Below, piece by piece: positions 1 to 8,041 of a DNA stretch of 64,000 bases. The stretch is taken from contig NZ_MAEW01000011.1 of NCBI RefSeq assembly GCF_002013375.1, positions 124,001 to 188,000 of the forward strand, in the 5' to 3' direction. The notes beneath the pieces are model-generated. The model had not been told where the DNA came from, did not search any database, and saw only the letters and a list, made by a program, of their open reading frames with translations. Position 1 is the stretch's first letter. The number at the start of each line of letters is the position of its first letter. The translations under genes and the position numbers were made by a program. Origin of the DNA: Mycobacterium sp. D16Q13 (GTDB lineage: Bacteria; Actinomycetota; Actinomycetes; Mycobacteriales; Mycobacteriaceae).

Positions 1-799
1 GCCAACAGATTTCTGTGGCGGTGAACGCTGTCGGATCTGAGGGCGTAGCACCGATGTAGTGTTCGCGGATCGGCCCCTGGCCGCTGATCAGATGCTCGTT
101 TGCGTATATGCCCAGAGCCCCGTAACTGCGGTCGATGCTCTCGTCGTGGCCGCCGGGGTGAGTGAGCACGGCGAATTCGGCCTGAGGCAAGACCTCGGCA
201 CGCACCCCCTCCGGAGTGATCGCGGACTGCGGCGCAGGCACGAACAGGGTCGCCTTGCCACGTGATTCGAGAAACAGTGCTCGGTCGTAGAGGCCACCCG
301 GAACGACCGCCGACGGTGCGCCTGTCGCCGTGGCAACTGCGTCTCTCAGTGTCTTCAGCGTCGCCACGAACCAGCTGTCGATCGCGGAAACCTCGATGGT
401 GGCGCCGATCGACCACACGGCGAGCGCGGGTTCATGGCGCAACTCCACAGCGGCGGAGGTGTGCACGGGAGAAAGCAGCTCGCGCAGCGCGCCAACGGTG
501 TCACGGGTGTGCTGCAGTTGCACTTCCATTTGTTCGAGATGAGTCGTGATGATCTCAGTGCGGGCCGCGGCGTCGTCTGTGCTCAGCAGCGCCTTGATGT
601 CGGGAATGGACATGCCCAGAGAGCGGAACCGGCGGATGATGTGTGCATGATCGACCTGGCTGGTGTCGTAGAACCGGTAGCCAGTGTGGAGATCGATGTC
701 AGCTGGTTCGAGAATGCCGATGTCGTGGTAGTGCCGTAGCGCCTTCCTGCTCAGGCTGGTCATCACCGCGAAATCACCGATCGAGACCCGCGCGCCCAT
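1..799 (-). CDS. MerR-family regulator with GyrI-like effector domain (3' end off window)
   Basis: Reading the minus strand from the ATG at 799 gives an uninterrupted 266-codon frame that runs off the left edge. The first ~70 residues are a MerR winged helix (SIGDFAVMTSLSRKALRHYH, then the GILEPADID and GYRFYD segments), followed by a helical linker. From about residue 115 comes a domain of the GyrI/SOUL effector type (VELRHEPALAVWSIGATIEV; PGGLYD; LTHPGGHDESIDRSYGAL). A GGAGG lies just before the start. It is divergent from the SnoaL/SDR pair at 1021. Both promoters carry the 19-bp spacing that MerR proteins act on, so it probably controls itself and that pair. The ligand is unknown; effector domains of this kind bind small, often cationic or aromatic compounds. 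Only the C-terminal end is missing. Confidence 0.9.
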   Translation of the reverse strand, partial: MGARVSIGDFAVMTSLSRKALRHYHDIGILEPADIDLHTGYRFYDTSQVDHAHIIRRFRSLGMSIPDIKALLSTDDAAARTEIITTHLEQMEVQLQHTRDTVGALRELLSPVHTSAAVELRHEPALAVWSIGATIEVSAIDSWFVATLKTLRDAVATATGAPSAVVPGGLYDRALFLESRGKATLFVPAPQSAITPEGVRAEVLPQAEFAVLTHPGGHDESIDRSYGALGIYANEHLISGQGPIREHYIGATPSDPTAFTATEICW

Positions 800-844
800 G
801 GCATCCTCCTCTGTGTTCCGCCGCCTGTGTTAAGGGGTGGGTCC

Positions 845-875
845 ATCCTGAAGTCTCCCCCTGGGGCCAGGTCAA
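845..875 (-). promoter_or_regulatory. MerR-type promoter/operator of the regulator gene
   Basis: On the minus strand TTGACC (870-875) and CAGGAT (845-850) are separated by exactly 19 bp. The spacer contains a GGCCCC/GGGGGA dyad. The over-long 19-bp spacer is the hallmark of MerR-activated promoters. It lies about 40 bp before the regulator start at 799. Confidence 0.6.
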
Positions 876-983
876 CATCGCGGCGTGAGACCGAAGGCTC
901 CTGTCCCGTTCCAGTGGCCTCCCTGGGGAACCGAGGGCCTGGCTGCCGGGGCCGCACGAATACGAGATTCGCCCTGCCGAAGG

Positions 984-1014
984 TTGACCTTCCCCTTAGG
1001 GGAAGCTCCAACCT
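984..1014 (+). promoter_or_regulatory. MerR-type promoter/operator of the SnoaL-SDR operon
   Basis: TTGACC (984-989) and CAACCT (1009-1014) are separated by 19 bp. The spacer holds a near-perfect palindrome, CTTCCCCTTAGGGGAAG, at 989-1005. Transcription starting about 7 bp past the -10 would begin at or near the ATG at 1021, so the mRNA may be leaderless. Sequence order matches the promoter at 845-875 (TTGACCT, CCCC, GGGG), which suggests one regulator for both. Confidence 0.65.
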
Positions 1015-1020
1015 GGGGTC

Positions 1021-1359
1021 ATGACCACAGAATGGGAAGCACTCCCGGACACCGTAAAAACGTTCATGACCGCACTCAGCACCCCAGTGGACGGCCGAGC
1101 GGTAGCCACGTTCACCGCCGATGCCGTCGTGACCGATGAGGGCCGCGACTACACGGGCCGCGACGAGATCGGGGCCTGGCTGACCGCCTCGGCCGGCGAA
1201 TACATCTATACCTCCGAGTTCACCGGCGCGACCACAACCGACACGACCATCGACGTCGGGCAGCACCTGGAGGGCGACTTCCCCGGCGGGGTCGTCGACC
1301 TGCACTTCCGCTTCACGTTGGACGGCGCGTTGATCAGCCGGTTGGTGATCGAGCCATGA
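1021..1359 (+). CDS. SnoaL-like (NTF2-fold) small protein
   Basis: A 112-residue protein with the cone-shaped NTF2/SnoaL pattern: an N-terminal helix (LPDTVKTFMTALSTPVDGRA), FTADAVVTDEGRDYTGRDEIGAWL, and a strand-rich C-terminal half ending in HFRFTLDGALISRLVIEP. Members act as small isomerases or hydrolases or as binding proteins, and the substrate cannot be read from sequence. It overlaps the following SDR gene by 4 bp (ATGA), so the two are translationally coupled. The upstream MerR-type promoter implies induction by a small molecule. The start is chosen because no other start precedes it and the promoter abuts it. Confidence 0.85.
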   Translation: MTTEWEALPDTVKTFMTALSTPVDGRAVATFTADAVVTDEGRDYTGRDEIGAWLTASAGEYIYTSEFTGATTTDTTIDVGQHLEGDFPGGVVDLHFRFTLDGALISRLVIEP

Positions 1360-2195
1360 CAAGGAGATGGTTCATCACCGGGGGCACGCCCGGCGGCTTC
1401 GGGGTGGCGTTCGCCGAGGCGGCGCTGGAGACCGGGGACCGCGTGACGCTCACCTCCCGGCGCCCGCAGGAGCTGGCGACGTGGGCCGAGCAGTACGGCG
1501 ACCGCGTTCTGGTCGTGCCGCTGGAACTCACCGATGCGGCGCAGGTGCAGCGCGCGGTGCATGCCGCCGAGGAGCGCTTCGGCGGCATCGACGTGCTCGT
1601 CAACAACGCCGGCCGCGGTTGGTACGGATCGATCGAAGCGATGGACGAGTCCTCGTTGCGGGCAATGTTCGAACTGAACTTCTTCGCCGTGCTGTCGGTG
1701 ACACGTGCAGTGCTGCCCGGGATGCGCGCCCGCGGCAACGGGTGGATCGTCAACGTGTCCTCGGTGGCCGGGCTTGTGTCCGCACCCGGATTTGGCTACT
1801 ACAGTGCGACGAAGTTCGCCATCGAAGCCATCACCGATGCGCTGCGTGATGAGGTCGCCACACAGGGCATCTCCGTCTTGACAGTCGAACCGGGGGCGTT
1901 CCGCACGAACGCTTACGCCGGCTTCGCCAACGAGCCTGTCGCGGAGCCGATCCCGGAATATCACCACATGCTGGAGCAGGTCCGAGCCGTCTTCGTCGGG
2001 ATGGACGGTGTGCAGCCCGGCGATCCGCTCCGCGGTGCCCGTGCGGTGATCGCGGCGATGGCCCAGAACCCGCCGCCCCGACGGCTGGTCCTAGGCAATA
2101 GCGGCTACGACGCCGTGATCGATACGCTGCAGCAGACGCTCGCCGACATCCGGGCGAACGAGACGCTTTCTCGCAGTGCGGATTTCCCTACATAG
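1356..2195 (+). CDS. Short-chain dehydrogenase/reductase
   Basis: 279 residues of the classical SDR family. The NAD(P)-binding glycine motif TGGTPGGFG is at residues 8-16, followed by NNAG at about 83 and the active-site Ser (NVSSVAG) with YSATK at about 149. The basic residues after the second strand (TSRRPQE) favour NADP(H). The sequence resembles the oxidoreductases often placed in operons with SnoaL-like proteins under MerR or TetR control in actinobacteria. The substrate is unknown. It is co-transcribed with the SnoaL-like gene (4-bp overlap). Confidence 0.9.
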   Translation: MTRRWFITGGTPGGFGVAFAEAALETGDRVTLTSRRPQELATWAEQYGDRVLVVPLELTDAAQVQRAVHAAEERFGGIDVLVNNAGRGWYGSIEAMDESSLRAMFELNFFAVLSVTRAVLPGMRARGNGWIVNVSSVAGLVSAPGFGYYSATKFAIEAITDALRDEVATQGISVLTVEPGAFRTNAYAGFANEPVAEPIPEYHHMLEQVRAVFVGMDGVQPGDPLRGARAVIAAMAQNPPPRRLVLGNSGYDAVIDTLQQTLADIRANETLSRSADFPT

Positions 2196-2744
2196 TCGGC
2201 CGACGCAGTGCGTCTTCCCCGTGGTGCTGCCGCCGGTCCTTGTGACCAGGGCATCGACGTCGAAAGCGTCGCGGCCCTTCGCCGCCCCGGCCGTGTTCCT
2301 GCCGTCGACGATGCTGCGACCGCTCCTGATATTTGGGTTCATCTTTCTTCCTTTTCAACCCATTGGTTGTCTGGCCGGTGTGCCTGCATCGGGCCCACTG
2401 CGCTGCGCCGCCGACGTGCACGGTCGTGCAGGTTAGCTGAGTCCGAGTTCGGTGAGGCGTTCGTGATTGGCGTTGAACTAGGCCTCTTCCTGACCTGGCG
2501 CCGGGAAGATCAGGTGGCGGCACAGCTCACGAAGGCTCGTGCCCTCGTAGCCAAGATCGCGAACGCATTGCCCGTACCGAAACTTCATTCCTACTAGCTC
2601 GATCCAGGGTTAGAGTCGCGTCCGCAGACGTAGCTCGTGCCCACGCGGAAAAAGGTTCGGTCTGGGCGATCCGCCTGGCTATGGCTGCTCTGTACAACCC
2701 GGCGCAGCTAGATGTGCTGAAGCGGGACGGAGAGATCGTGCCGG
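2196..2744. other. 549-bp stretch without a convincing gene
   Basis: Several short frames exist but none has a family signature. On the minus strand, a small frame from the ATG at 2588 (MKFRYGQCVRDLGYEGTSL...) runs 36 codons to a TAG and then continues past it with protein-like sequence ending NANHERLTELGLS. This could be the broken 3' part of an old gene. A second minus-strand frame starts at about 2342 behind an AGGAAG. Neither can be identified. The region may be a decayed gene between two functional units. Confidence 0.35.
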
Positions 2745-4982
2745 TCAGCCGAGGGGAGGTAGCAGCAGCGGCTGCAGTCGGTAGCTGGGCGGCTCGGTGC
2801 CGTGTAGATGCCGCACAAAGTAATCCCAGGTGCGACGTAGCGAATAGTGCAGCCAACCGTACAGCGAGTGCTCGGCACCAGGAATCATGATCAAGTCGAA
2901 GTCCTTGTCCGCCTTGATGAGTGCATCGGCCAGGCGCATCGTCATGTATGGATGTGCGTTGTCGTCGAGTTCACCGTGGATGAGCAGCAGCTTGCCTTTC
3001 AGGTTGGCGGCCAGCGTGGTGTTCGAGATCGCCGCTTTGCCTTCGGCGCTCAGATCGCCGTGGTAGTGCTCGGCCCACATCGCCAGGTTGAGGGCGTTGT
3101 CATGATTGCCCGAGACCGCGACGGCCACCGAGTAGAAGTCCGGGTATCGCAGCACGGCACGCGCCGCGGCGAACGCACCGGCGGACTGTCCGGTAATCCC
3201 GACTCGGGCGGTGTCCAGCCACGGATACCGTTGTCCGAGTTCGCGGATTGCGGCGATGTGGTCGTCCAGGGCGCCAGCGTTGCCGAGATCTCCATAGGAG
3301 TGGTCATGAAATGCCTTGCTGCGCCCCGCGCTTCCGCGACCGTCGATGGCCACCACCGCGAACCCGAGCGCGGCGAAGGCCTCCGGTTCGCCATAGTGCG
3401 GCGGGTTGAACATCGGTCCGGCGCGGTAGAGCTGCGGCCCCGGATAGATGTGTTCGATGATCGGGTACGTGCGGTCCGGGTCCAGATCGTGCGGTCGCCA
3501 GAGCAGACCGTAGATGGGGGTTCTGCCGTCCGCGGCGGTCGTCCGGAACCGCTCCGGCGGTTGCCAACCCAGAATCCTCAGGTCGTCGGTGTCGGGCGTC
3601 TCCAACTCCACCACCACCTGACCCTCCCCGTCGAGTACCACTGAGCGTGGCGGCAGGCTCGGGCTTGAGGCCCGGTCCACCAGGTAGCCGCCCTGCGGCG
3701 GGCTGACCGCATCATGATCCAGCTCGTCATCTGTGAGGCGGGTGAACTCGTTGCCGTCCAGTCCGATTCGGCAGAGCTGCCGCAGATACGGGTCGGCCTC
3801 GACCAGACCGTTGGCCGCGAAGTACACCTGCCGAGCCTTCTCGTCGACCCATAGCAGGCTGCTCACCAGCCACGGCCCGGCGGTGATCTGGGTGACCTGG
3901 GCGCCGTCCGCCGAATAGAGGTACAGGTGGCCCCAACCGTCGCGCTGCGACCACCACAGGATCTCACCGGTGTCCAGCACGTGCACCATGTGCGGGTCGC
4001 CGAGCACCACGGTCGGGTCGACCCGCGTCTGGCATGTCTCCGTGATCAGCGTGGTGACCTCGCCGTTCGACGGGTCGAGTCGACGCAGTCGCAACGTCCG
4101 GGCGTCGCGCGATTGGTGCAGGTAATGAACGACGTCCGCACTCGACCACCAGGCGTAGACGAGTGCGACATTGTGCATGATCGGTGTCGGCTCGCTCTGC
4201 TGCCGTACGACCGTGCGTTGCCCGACGTCGAGCACGTTCCAGGTCATCGTTGCCACGGTGTCCTCGCCGGGCATCGAGTAACGGGTGCGGTGTTCCACCG
4301 GTCGGCCACCGTCAGCCGGGCTCGATTCTACGAGCACCAGTTCGGGCACCTCACGTTGATCGATGCGCTGCACCAGGATTCGGGTGGAATCGGGCGACCA
4401 GTGCAAAATCAACGGCGGCGGTATGCCGAGCGCGCGTGTCAGCGCCCCCGCTCCGGTAGTCTCCGGCAGGCCGCCATAATCGAAGTAGGGTTCGGCGTCA
4501 TCGGTGAGGGCATGTTCGGTGCCATCGGCCCGGTTGCGGATCCAGATATTGCCATCGCGGCCGAACGCGTCCCACCGCTCATCGGGCGACGGGATCGCGC
4601 CCGGAATGGTTGCGGTGGTGTCAGATTCGGTGCAGGCGTTGTCCGCCCATCGCCAATTCCGGCCGAACGCGCTGAACAGCACCGTGTCGTCGGCACGAAT
4701 TTCCACGGCCTGTATCGGTAGATCGGCACCGGTTACCGCCTGCCCAACTGCCGCCGACAGTGCGGCAGCCAGCGCGTCGTGGTCGAAGGCGGCACGACGA
4801 GCCTTCACGCTCGGATCAACCGCGACGTAGCGGGTTCCGATCCGGTACCAGAATCGGGCACCGTCGGCGAACCACTGCGGTGTCAGCACCGTGCCCGGCA
4901 CCCGCCGGGCCCGGTGCGGGAAAAGCATCTGCTCGGCACGCGCGTAATCGGAATCGCTCAGCAATGTCGTCACACCAGGCAT
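2745..4982 (-). CDS. Prolyl oligopeptidase-family (S9, DPP-IV-like) peptidase
   Basis: About 745 residues. An N-terminal beta-propeller (repeated W-SPDSTRI and LHWSPD-type blades) precedes a C-terminal alpha/beta-hydrolase catalytic domain. The nucleophile elbow is GITGQSAG; the acid is in LIHGELDDNAHPYMTM and the His in PGAEHSLYGW. The DGRGSAGRSKAFHD strand-loop is typical of S9 enzymes. The elbow GQSAG differs from the more usual GxSYGG. It probably cleaves dipeptides or short peptides; no signal peptide is obvious. The ATG at 4982 is used; a GTG at 5039 with a G-rich stretch upstream would add 19 residues. It lies 72 bp (or 15 bp) after the CPBP protease gene on the same strand, so the two may be co-transcribed. 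Confidence 0.88.
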   Translation of the reverse strand: MPGVTTLLSDSDYARAEQMLFPHRARRVPGTVLTPQWFADGARFWYRIGTRYVAVDPSVKARRAAFDHDALAAALSAAVGQAVTGADLPIQAVEIRADDTVLFSAFGRNWRWADNACTESDTTATIPGAIPSPDERWDAFGRDGNIWIRNRADGTEHALTDDAEPYFDYGGLPETTGAGALTRALGIPPPLILHWSPDSTRILVQRIDQREVPELVLVESSPADGGRPVEHRTRYSMPGEDTVATMTWNVLDVGQRTVVRQQSEPTPIMHNVALVYAWWSSADVVHYLHQSRDARTLRLRRLDPSNGEVTTLITETCQTRVDPTVVLGDPHMVHVLDTGEILWWSQRDGWGHLYLYSADGAQVTQITAGPWLVSSLLWVDEKARQVYFAANGLVEADPYLRQLCRIGLDGNEFTRLTDDELDHDAVSPPQGGYLVDRASSPSLPPRSVVLDGEGQVVVELETPDTDDLRILGWQPPERFRTTAADGRTPIYGLLWRPHDLDPDRTYPIIEHIYPGPQLYRAGPMFNPPHYGEPEAFAALGFAVVAIDGRGSAGRSKAFHDHSYGDLGNAGALDDHIAAIRELGQRYPWLDTARVGITGQSAGAFAAARAVLRYPDFYSVAVAVSGNHDNALNLAMWAEHYHGDLSAEGKAAISNTTLAANLKGKLLLIHGELDDNAHPYMTMRLADALIKADKDFDLIMIPGAEHSLYGWLHYSLRRTWDYFVRHLHGTEPPSYRLQPLLLPPLG

Positions 4983-5054
4983 CCAACACTCGGACGTAGC
5001 GGCACAGTCAAGAGCGACTTGACCGTGCCGCAGCGGCACCGCAACCCCCGGCAG

Positions 5055-5750
5055 TCAGTATCCGAGGCCGTGATACAAGATGCCCGCACTGTTATAGGCG
5101 ATGTGCACCATGACCGCAGGCCAGATCGAACCTGAGCGCCACAGCAGGACACCATTGGCCAAACCGATCATGAGGGCCAAAGGCATCACTCCGTTGATCC
5201 CATGTGCCACAGCGAAAACTGCCGCGCTGAAGACCACGCTGATGCAGCTCCCCCAGCGGAACAGGAAAGTCGCAAGCACGCCACGAAACAAAGCCTCCTC
5301 ACCGAGCGGCGTCAAGATACCGCCCAGCCCCACGGCCGCGATAAGAGGCACTGCTCCCGACCGAGCAGCATCACGGTAGGGCTGCTGAACACCCTCCGCC
5401 CCCGGAAACAGCGGATCAAAAATCGCCGAAACCGGCCAACTAAGCCCGAAGCACACCAGGCCGATGACGACGCCGGTCAGCAGCCACAAGAGACTCGTAT
5501 GCCGCAACCCGAACGGACGGACATCACGAATCCGAACGAGGACCGCAGCAGCAAACGCTCCCAACGGCGCAAGCCCTGAAATCAGGAAGTTCACGTGTCC
5601 GAGGGCAACGGGGAAATCTTCCGGCACGAAGTATGCGGCCACGCCGCCCACTAGATACAGAAAGACAGCAGTGGCCGCAGCTACACCAAGTTCCAGCCAA
5701 CCGGGCCGAGCGGGTCCGCTCGCCGCGCCGAAGTGCTCTACAACACTCAT
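5055..5750 (-). CDS. CPBP-family intramembrane glutamic endopeptidase
   Basis: 231 residues with about seven hydrophobic segments. The three CPBP/Abi signatures are present in order: EEALFRG (EExxxR), FAVAHG (FxxxH) and HIAYN (HxxxN). Members are membrane proteases related to CAAX-processing Rce1 and include bacteriocin-immunity-like proteins. The target is unknown. Start at ATG 5750 gives a short cytosolic N-terminus before the first membrane segment (VAAATAVFLYLVGGVAAYFV). It is upstream of the S9 peptidase gene on the same strand. Confidence 0.88.
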   Translation of the reverse strand: MSVVEHFGAASGPARPGWLELGVAAATAVFLYLVGGVAAYFVPEDFPVALGHVNFLISGLAPLGAFAAAVLVRIRDVRPFGLRHTSLLWLLTGVVIGLVCFGLSWPVSAIFDPLFPGAEGVQQPYRDAARSGAVPLIAAVGLGGILTPLGEEALFRGVLATFLFRWGSCISVVFSAAVFAVAHGINGVMPLALMIGLANGVLLWRSGSIWPAVMVHIAYNSAGILYHGLGY

Positions 5751-5897
5751 GGGGCGAAGTATCAGCTATGCCCCTAGGGCACACTCAAGCCTCATCGCGC
5801 CGTGGCGCTGCCATAAGCGAATCAAGCTCTTATTGCACTCTTAATTAGTGCGGCGCGTGGCAAAGCAGAAAAACTCTCCTGCCCTGTACTTCTTCTG

Positions 5898-5969
5898 TGG
5901 TCCCGGCTGGGTTCGAACCAGCGACCCCTCGCGTGTGAGGCGAGTGCTCTTCCACTGAGCTACGAGACC
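5898..5969 (-). tRNA. tRNA-Val (anticodon CAC)
   Basis: The minus strand folds as a tRNA. Acceptor GGTCTCG pairs with CGGGACC, the D-arm is AGCTCAGTGGAAGAGC, the anticodon loop has CAC, and the T-arm is GGTTCGAACC. CCA is not encoded. It faces away from the other three tRNA genes. Confidence 0.97.
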
Positions 5970-6137
5970 GCATGTTGATCGTTGATGGCTGATCAACCGA
6001 GGTGAAAGGCTAGCACGAGACGCCGGAAACACCGCAGTCCGGCCGCCGACGGGCCGCGCACGCAAGGGATTTGTGATTAAACCTCTCGTTCGACTACTGT
6101 TTCACTTCGCACCGGGTGACGATCTCATCCGTTGCGC

Positions 6138-6210
6138 GCGGATGTAGCGCAGTTGGTAGCGCACAACCTTGCCAAGGTTGGGGTCGCGGGTTCGAATCCC
6201 GTCATCCGCT
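6138..6210 (+). tRNA. tRNA-Gly (anticodon GCC)
   Basis: Acceptor stem GCGGATG/CATCCGC, anticodon loop CTTGCCAA, T-loop GGTTCGAATCC. It is the first gene of a plus-strand trio. Confidence 0.97.
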
Positions 6211-6235
6211 CGGAGGGTGGACAGTCATCCCTAGC

Positions 6236-6306
6236 GGTGGAGTGGCCGAGTGGTGAGGCAACGGCCTGCAAAGCCGTGCACACGGGTTCGATTCCCGTCT
6301 CCACCT
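6236..6306 (+). tRNA. tRNA-Cys (anticodon GCA)
   Basis: Acceptor GGTGGAG/CTCCACC, anticodon loop CTGCAAA, T-arm GGTTCGATTCC. It lies 25 bp after tRNA-Gly. Confidence 0.97.
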
Positions 6307-6319
6307 CCATAAAGACCCC

Positions 6320-6394
6320 GCGCGATTAGCTCAGCGGGAGAGCGCTTCCCTGACACGGAAGAGGTCACTGGTTCAATCCCAGTATCGCGCACCA
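6320..6394 (+). tRNA. tRNA-Val (anticodon GAC), CCA encoded
   Basis: Acceptor GCGCGAT/ATCGCGC, anticodon loop CTGACAC, T-arm GGTTCAATCC, and an encoded ACCA end at 6391-6394. It is the last gene of the cluster. The DNA downstream looks like accessory sequence, so its 3' end is a possible integration site, but no attachment-site copy was found. Confidence 0.96.
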
Positions 6395-6486
6395 AAGTTT
6401 TTGCAGTTCAGAGGTTATTTCAAGACCTCTAATCTGGATGCGGGACCTAGATGGGACCTGACCCAATGGCTAACCGAGAGGAAGCC

Positions 6487-6750
6487 ATGTCCATCCAAAT
6501 CAAGCGTCACCCGGTCTCCCCCGTCGACACCACCGAGGATCGAGTCGACACGGTTGTCACCGTGGCACTAGGTCACGTCACGGGCCGAATTGTCCGCTCG
6601 CAGTACGACGCTGGCACCATTTCCTACAACGCGCACATCGAACTCGTCGGCGACCGCAGTCCCAACCAGATCGATGACCCGCAGGATCTACGAAATCTGG
6701 GGACCGTGGCGATCACGCTCGCTGACGAGCTGGCGGCCGTAACCACATAG
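6487..6750 (+). CDS. Small hypothetical protein
   Basis: 87 residues starting MSIQIKRHPVSPVDTTEDR. A purine-rich GAGGAAG precedes the ATG with good spacing; an in-frame upstream start at 6451 lacks one. The protein appears to be a small beta-rich domain (VDTVVTVALGHVTGRIVRSQ; ISYNAHIELVGD) with a C-terminal helix. No family is recognised. It sits directly after the tRNA cluster and is closed by a strong hairpin. Confidence 0.55.
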   Translation: MSIQIKRHPVSPVDTTEDRVDTVVTVALGHVTGRIVRSQYDAGTISYNAHIELVGDRSPNQIDDPQDLRNLGTVAITLADELAAVTT

Positions 6751-6765
6751 CCAATACACGGAGGC

Positions 6766-6809
6766 GCGGCCCCATCCAGGAAAATACAAAGTTCCCTGGC
6801 TGGGGCCGC
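6766..6809 (+). terminator. Strong hairpin, probable terminator
   Basis: GCGGCCCCA-T-CCAGG at 6766-6780 pairs with CCTGG-C-TGGGGCCGC ending at 6809. That is about 14 paired bases with one mismatch and a short A-rich loop. It lies 16 bp after the small gene ending at 6750. No long T-run follows. Confidence 0.65.
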
Positions 6810-6904
6810 TTCATTGTGACGATAGCGTCTACGCCCTCCCTGTACCGGCGGCTACCGCTCGTCACCGTGGGAATAACGGTTGGACTACAACACTTCTATA
6901 GATT

Positions 6905-6925
6905 TGTACGGACATTCGCCGTACA
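6905..6925. promoter_or_regulatory. Inverted repeat upstream of toxin-antitoxin operon
   Basis: Perfect 7-bp arms TGTACGG and CCGTACA are separated by 7 bp. The repeat follows a TATAGA -10-like element (6897-6902) and lies 43 bp before the antitoxin start. This is the expected place for autorepression by a TacA-type antitoxin. Confidence 0.5.
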
Positions 6926-6967
6926 CTTGGGCATGCACCTATGGACACAAATTGGGAGGTGTCACTA

Positions 6968-7237
6968 ATGGCTGCGAAAACGGAACGGGTGGAGTTCCGA
7001 ACTGAAGAGGCGAGCTTGGTGCGCATCCAGCGCGCCGCGAGCGCGGTTCATGAGCAGACATCAGAGTTTGTACGCAAAGCTGCACTTCAGCGAGCGGAAG
7101 ATGTTCTACGGCAAGAGCTGGTGACGGCCATGCCATCCGAGCAGTTCGACGCGTTGATGGAGTCGCTGGATGTAGCGGATGCGGCGCCACGTCTGGCTGC
7201 GGCCGCTCGTAAGCCCGCGGTGTTCAAGAGGCGCTGA
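6968..7237 (+). CDS. DUF1778/TacA-type antitoxin
   Basis: 89 residues. The N-terminus (TERVEFRTEEASLVRIQRAA) is the ribbon-helix-helix DNA-binding segment of DUF1778 antitoxins. The C-terminal tail (MPSEQFDALMESLDVADAAPRLAAAARKP) matches the toxin-wrapping region of TacA-like proteins. A GGGAGG at 6954-6959 selects the ATG at 6968 over one 27 bp upstream. The stop shares a base with the toxin start (TGATG), so expression is coupled. It should neutralise the acetyltransferase and repress the operon through the upstream inverted repeat. Confidence 0.85.
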   Translation: MAAKTERVEFRTEEASLVRIQRAASAVHEQTSEFVRKAALQRAEDVLRQELVTAMPSEQFDALMESLDVADAAPRLAAAARKPAVFKRR

Positions 7238-7752
7238 TGCACTTCGAGTCGGCACGCTTAGAGGACGACCACCTAGTTGAGGGATTCGACTGCGGTAAGG
7301 AATCGCTGAACAATTGGCTGGTCAATGATGCTATGCGTGCGGACAACAACGGGGTTGCTCATGTCTATGTCTGGACTCAGCTCGGTGAGCCAAAGGTGTG
7401 CGCCTACTTCGCCATTTGCCCGACCTTGGTCTACCGCGAGGAGGACGGGGTACCTCGAAGCCTGGCCGGTGGCTACTCCAGCATCCCCGGCTTTCTCATT
7501 GCCCGGTTGGCACTGGACAAATCACTTCGCGGAAGAGGTTACGGGGAACAGCTGCTAGTCGACGCTCTCGGCAAGGCCGTAGCCGCTTCTGAGATCGGCG
7601 CCGGACGTCTGATCGTCGTAGACGCGCTCGATGACGAAGCCGCGGAGTTCTACAAACACTATGGCTTCGCCCCCGTTAAGAATCGGGAGCGCCGCCTGGT
7701 GATGAAGGTTTCTACAGCTGCAAAAGCACTTGGGGAACGCTGGCGCGACTAG
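7237..7752 (+). CDS. GNAT-family toxin (TacT-like)
   Basis: 171 residues with the GNAT fold. The acetyl-CoA site is LDKSLRGRGYGEQLLVDAL at about 88-106, and the conserved terminal part is AAEFYKHYGFAPVKNRERRLVMKV. The N-terminus (FDCGKESLNNWLVNDAMRADNNGVAHVYVW) is typical of toxins paired with DUF1778 antitoxins. Those toxins acetylate the amino group of charged aminoacyl-tRNAs and block translation. Its position directly after an antitoxin and close to a tRNA cluster supports a horizontally acquired module. Target tRNAs cannot be read from sequence. Confidence 0.87.
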   Translation: MHFESARLEDDHLVEGFDCGKESLNNWLVNDAMRADNNGVAHVYVWTQLGEPKVCAYFAICPTLVYREEDGVPRSLAGGYSSIPGFLIARLALDKSLRGRGYGEQLLVDALGKAVAASEIGAGRLIVVDALDDEAAEFYKHYGFAPVKNRERRLVMKVSTAAKALGERWRD

Positions 7753-7783
7753 TTGTCGTACCCCGGGGCTAGCGTCCCGCATT

Positions 7784-8041
7784 GTGGTGAAGTTCCACGT
7801 CGACAAACTCACGACCGGCCAGACGGTGTGCACGGTGATGCACAACTGGGGCCACGGGGTCTGGACGGAAACCATCGCCGGCGACCTACGCGAAGGCAAG
7901 GAGTACGCCCGCATCAATGTAGAACCCGGTGTCGAAGTCCGCGTCTGGTACTTCGGCTGCGAGCTGCTCGCTGAGACCCGGGCACGCGGTGAGGTGTGTC
8001 GTTGGTTGCAACTAGCTCGAAGGTCTCGCACACCGTCTTAG
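7784..8041 (+). CDS. Hypothetical protein, 3' end possibly lost at a junction
   Basis: A plus-strand frame from the GTG at 7784 encodes protein-like sequence (VVKFHVDKLTTGQTVCTVMH, GVWTETIAGDLREGKEYARI, GVEVRVWYFGCELLAETRAR). At about 7995 it passes into DNA that is the antisense of the opposing gene, and the last ~14 residues look like noise. No family is recognised. The original protein was probably longer or had another end. An upstream ATG at 7730 overlaps the toxin gene and is less likely. Confidence 0.4.
   Translation: MVKFHVDKLTTGQTVCTVMHNWGHGVWTETIAGDLREGKEYARINVEPGVEVRVWYFGCELLAETRARGEVCRWLQLARRSRTPS

Noticed and set aside
6410..6430. AGAGGT...ACCTCT hairpin after tRNA-Val as a terminator
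   Set aside because: Six-base stem without a T-run; too weak to call, though it could contribute to 3' processing.
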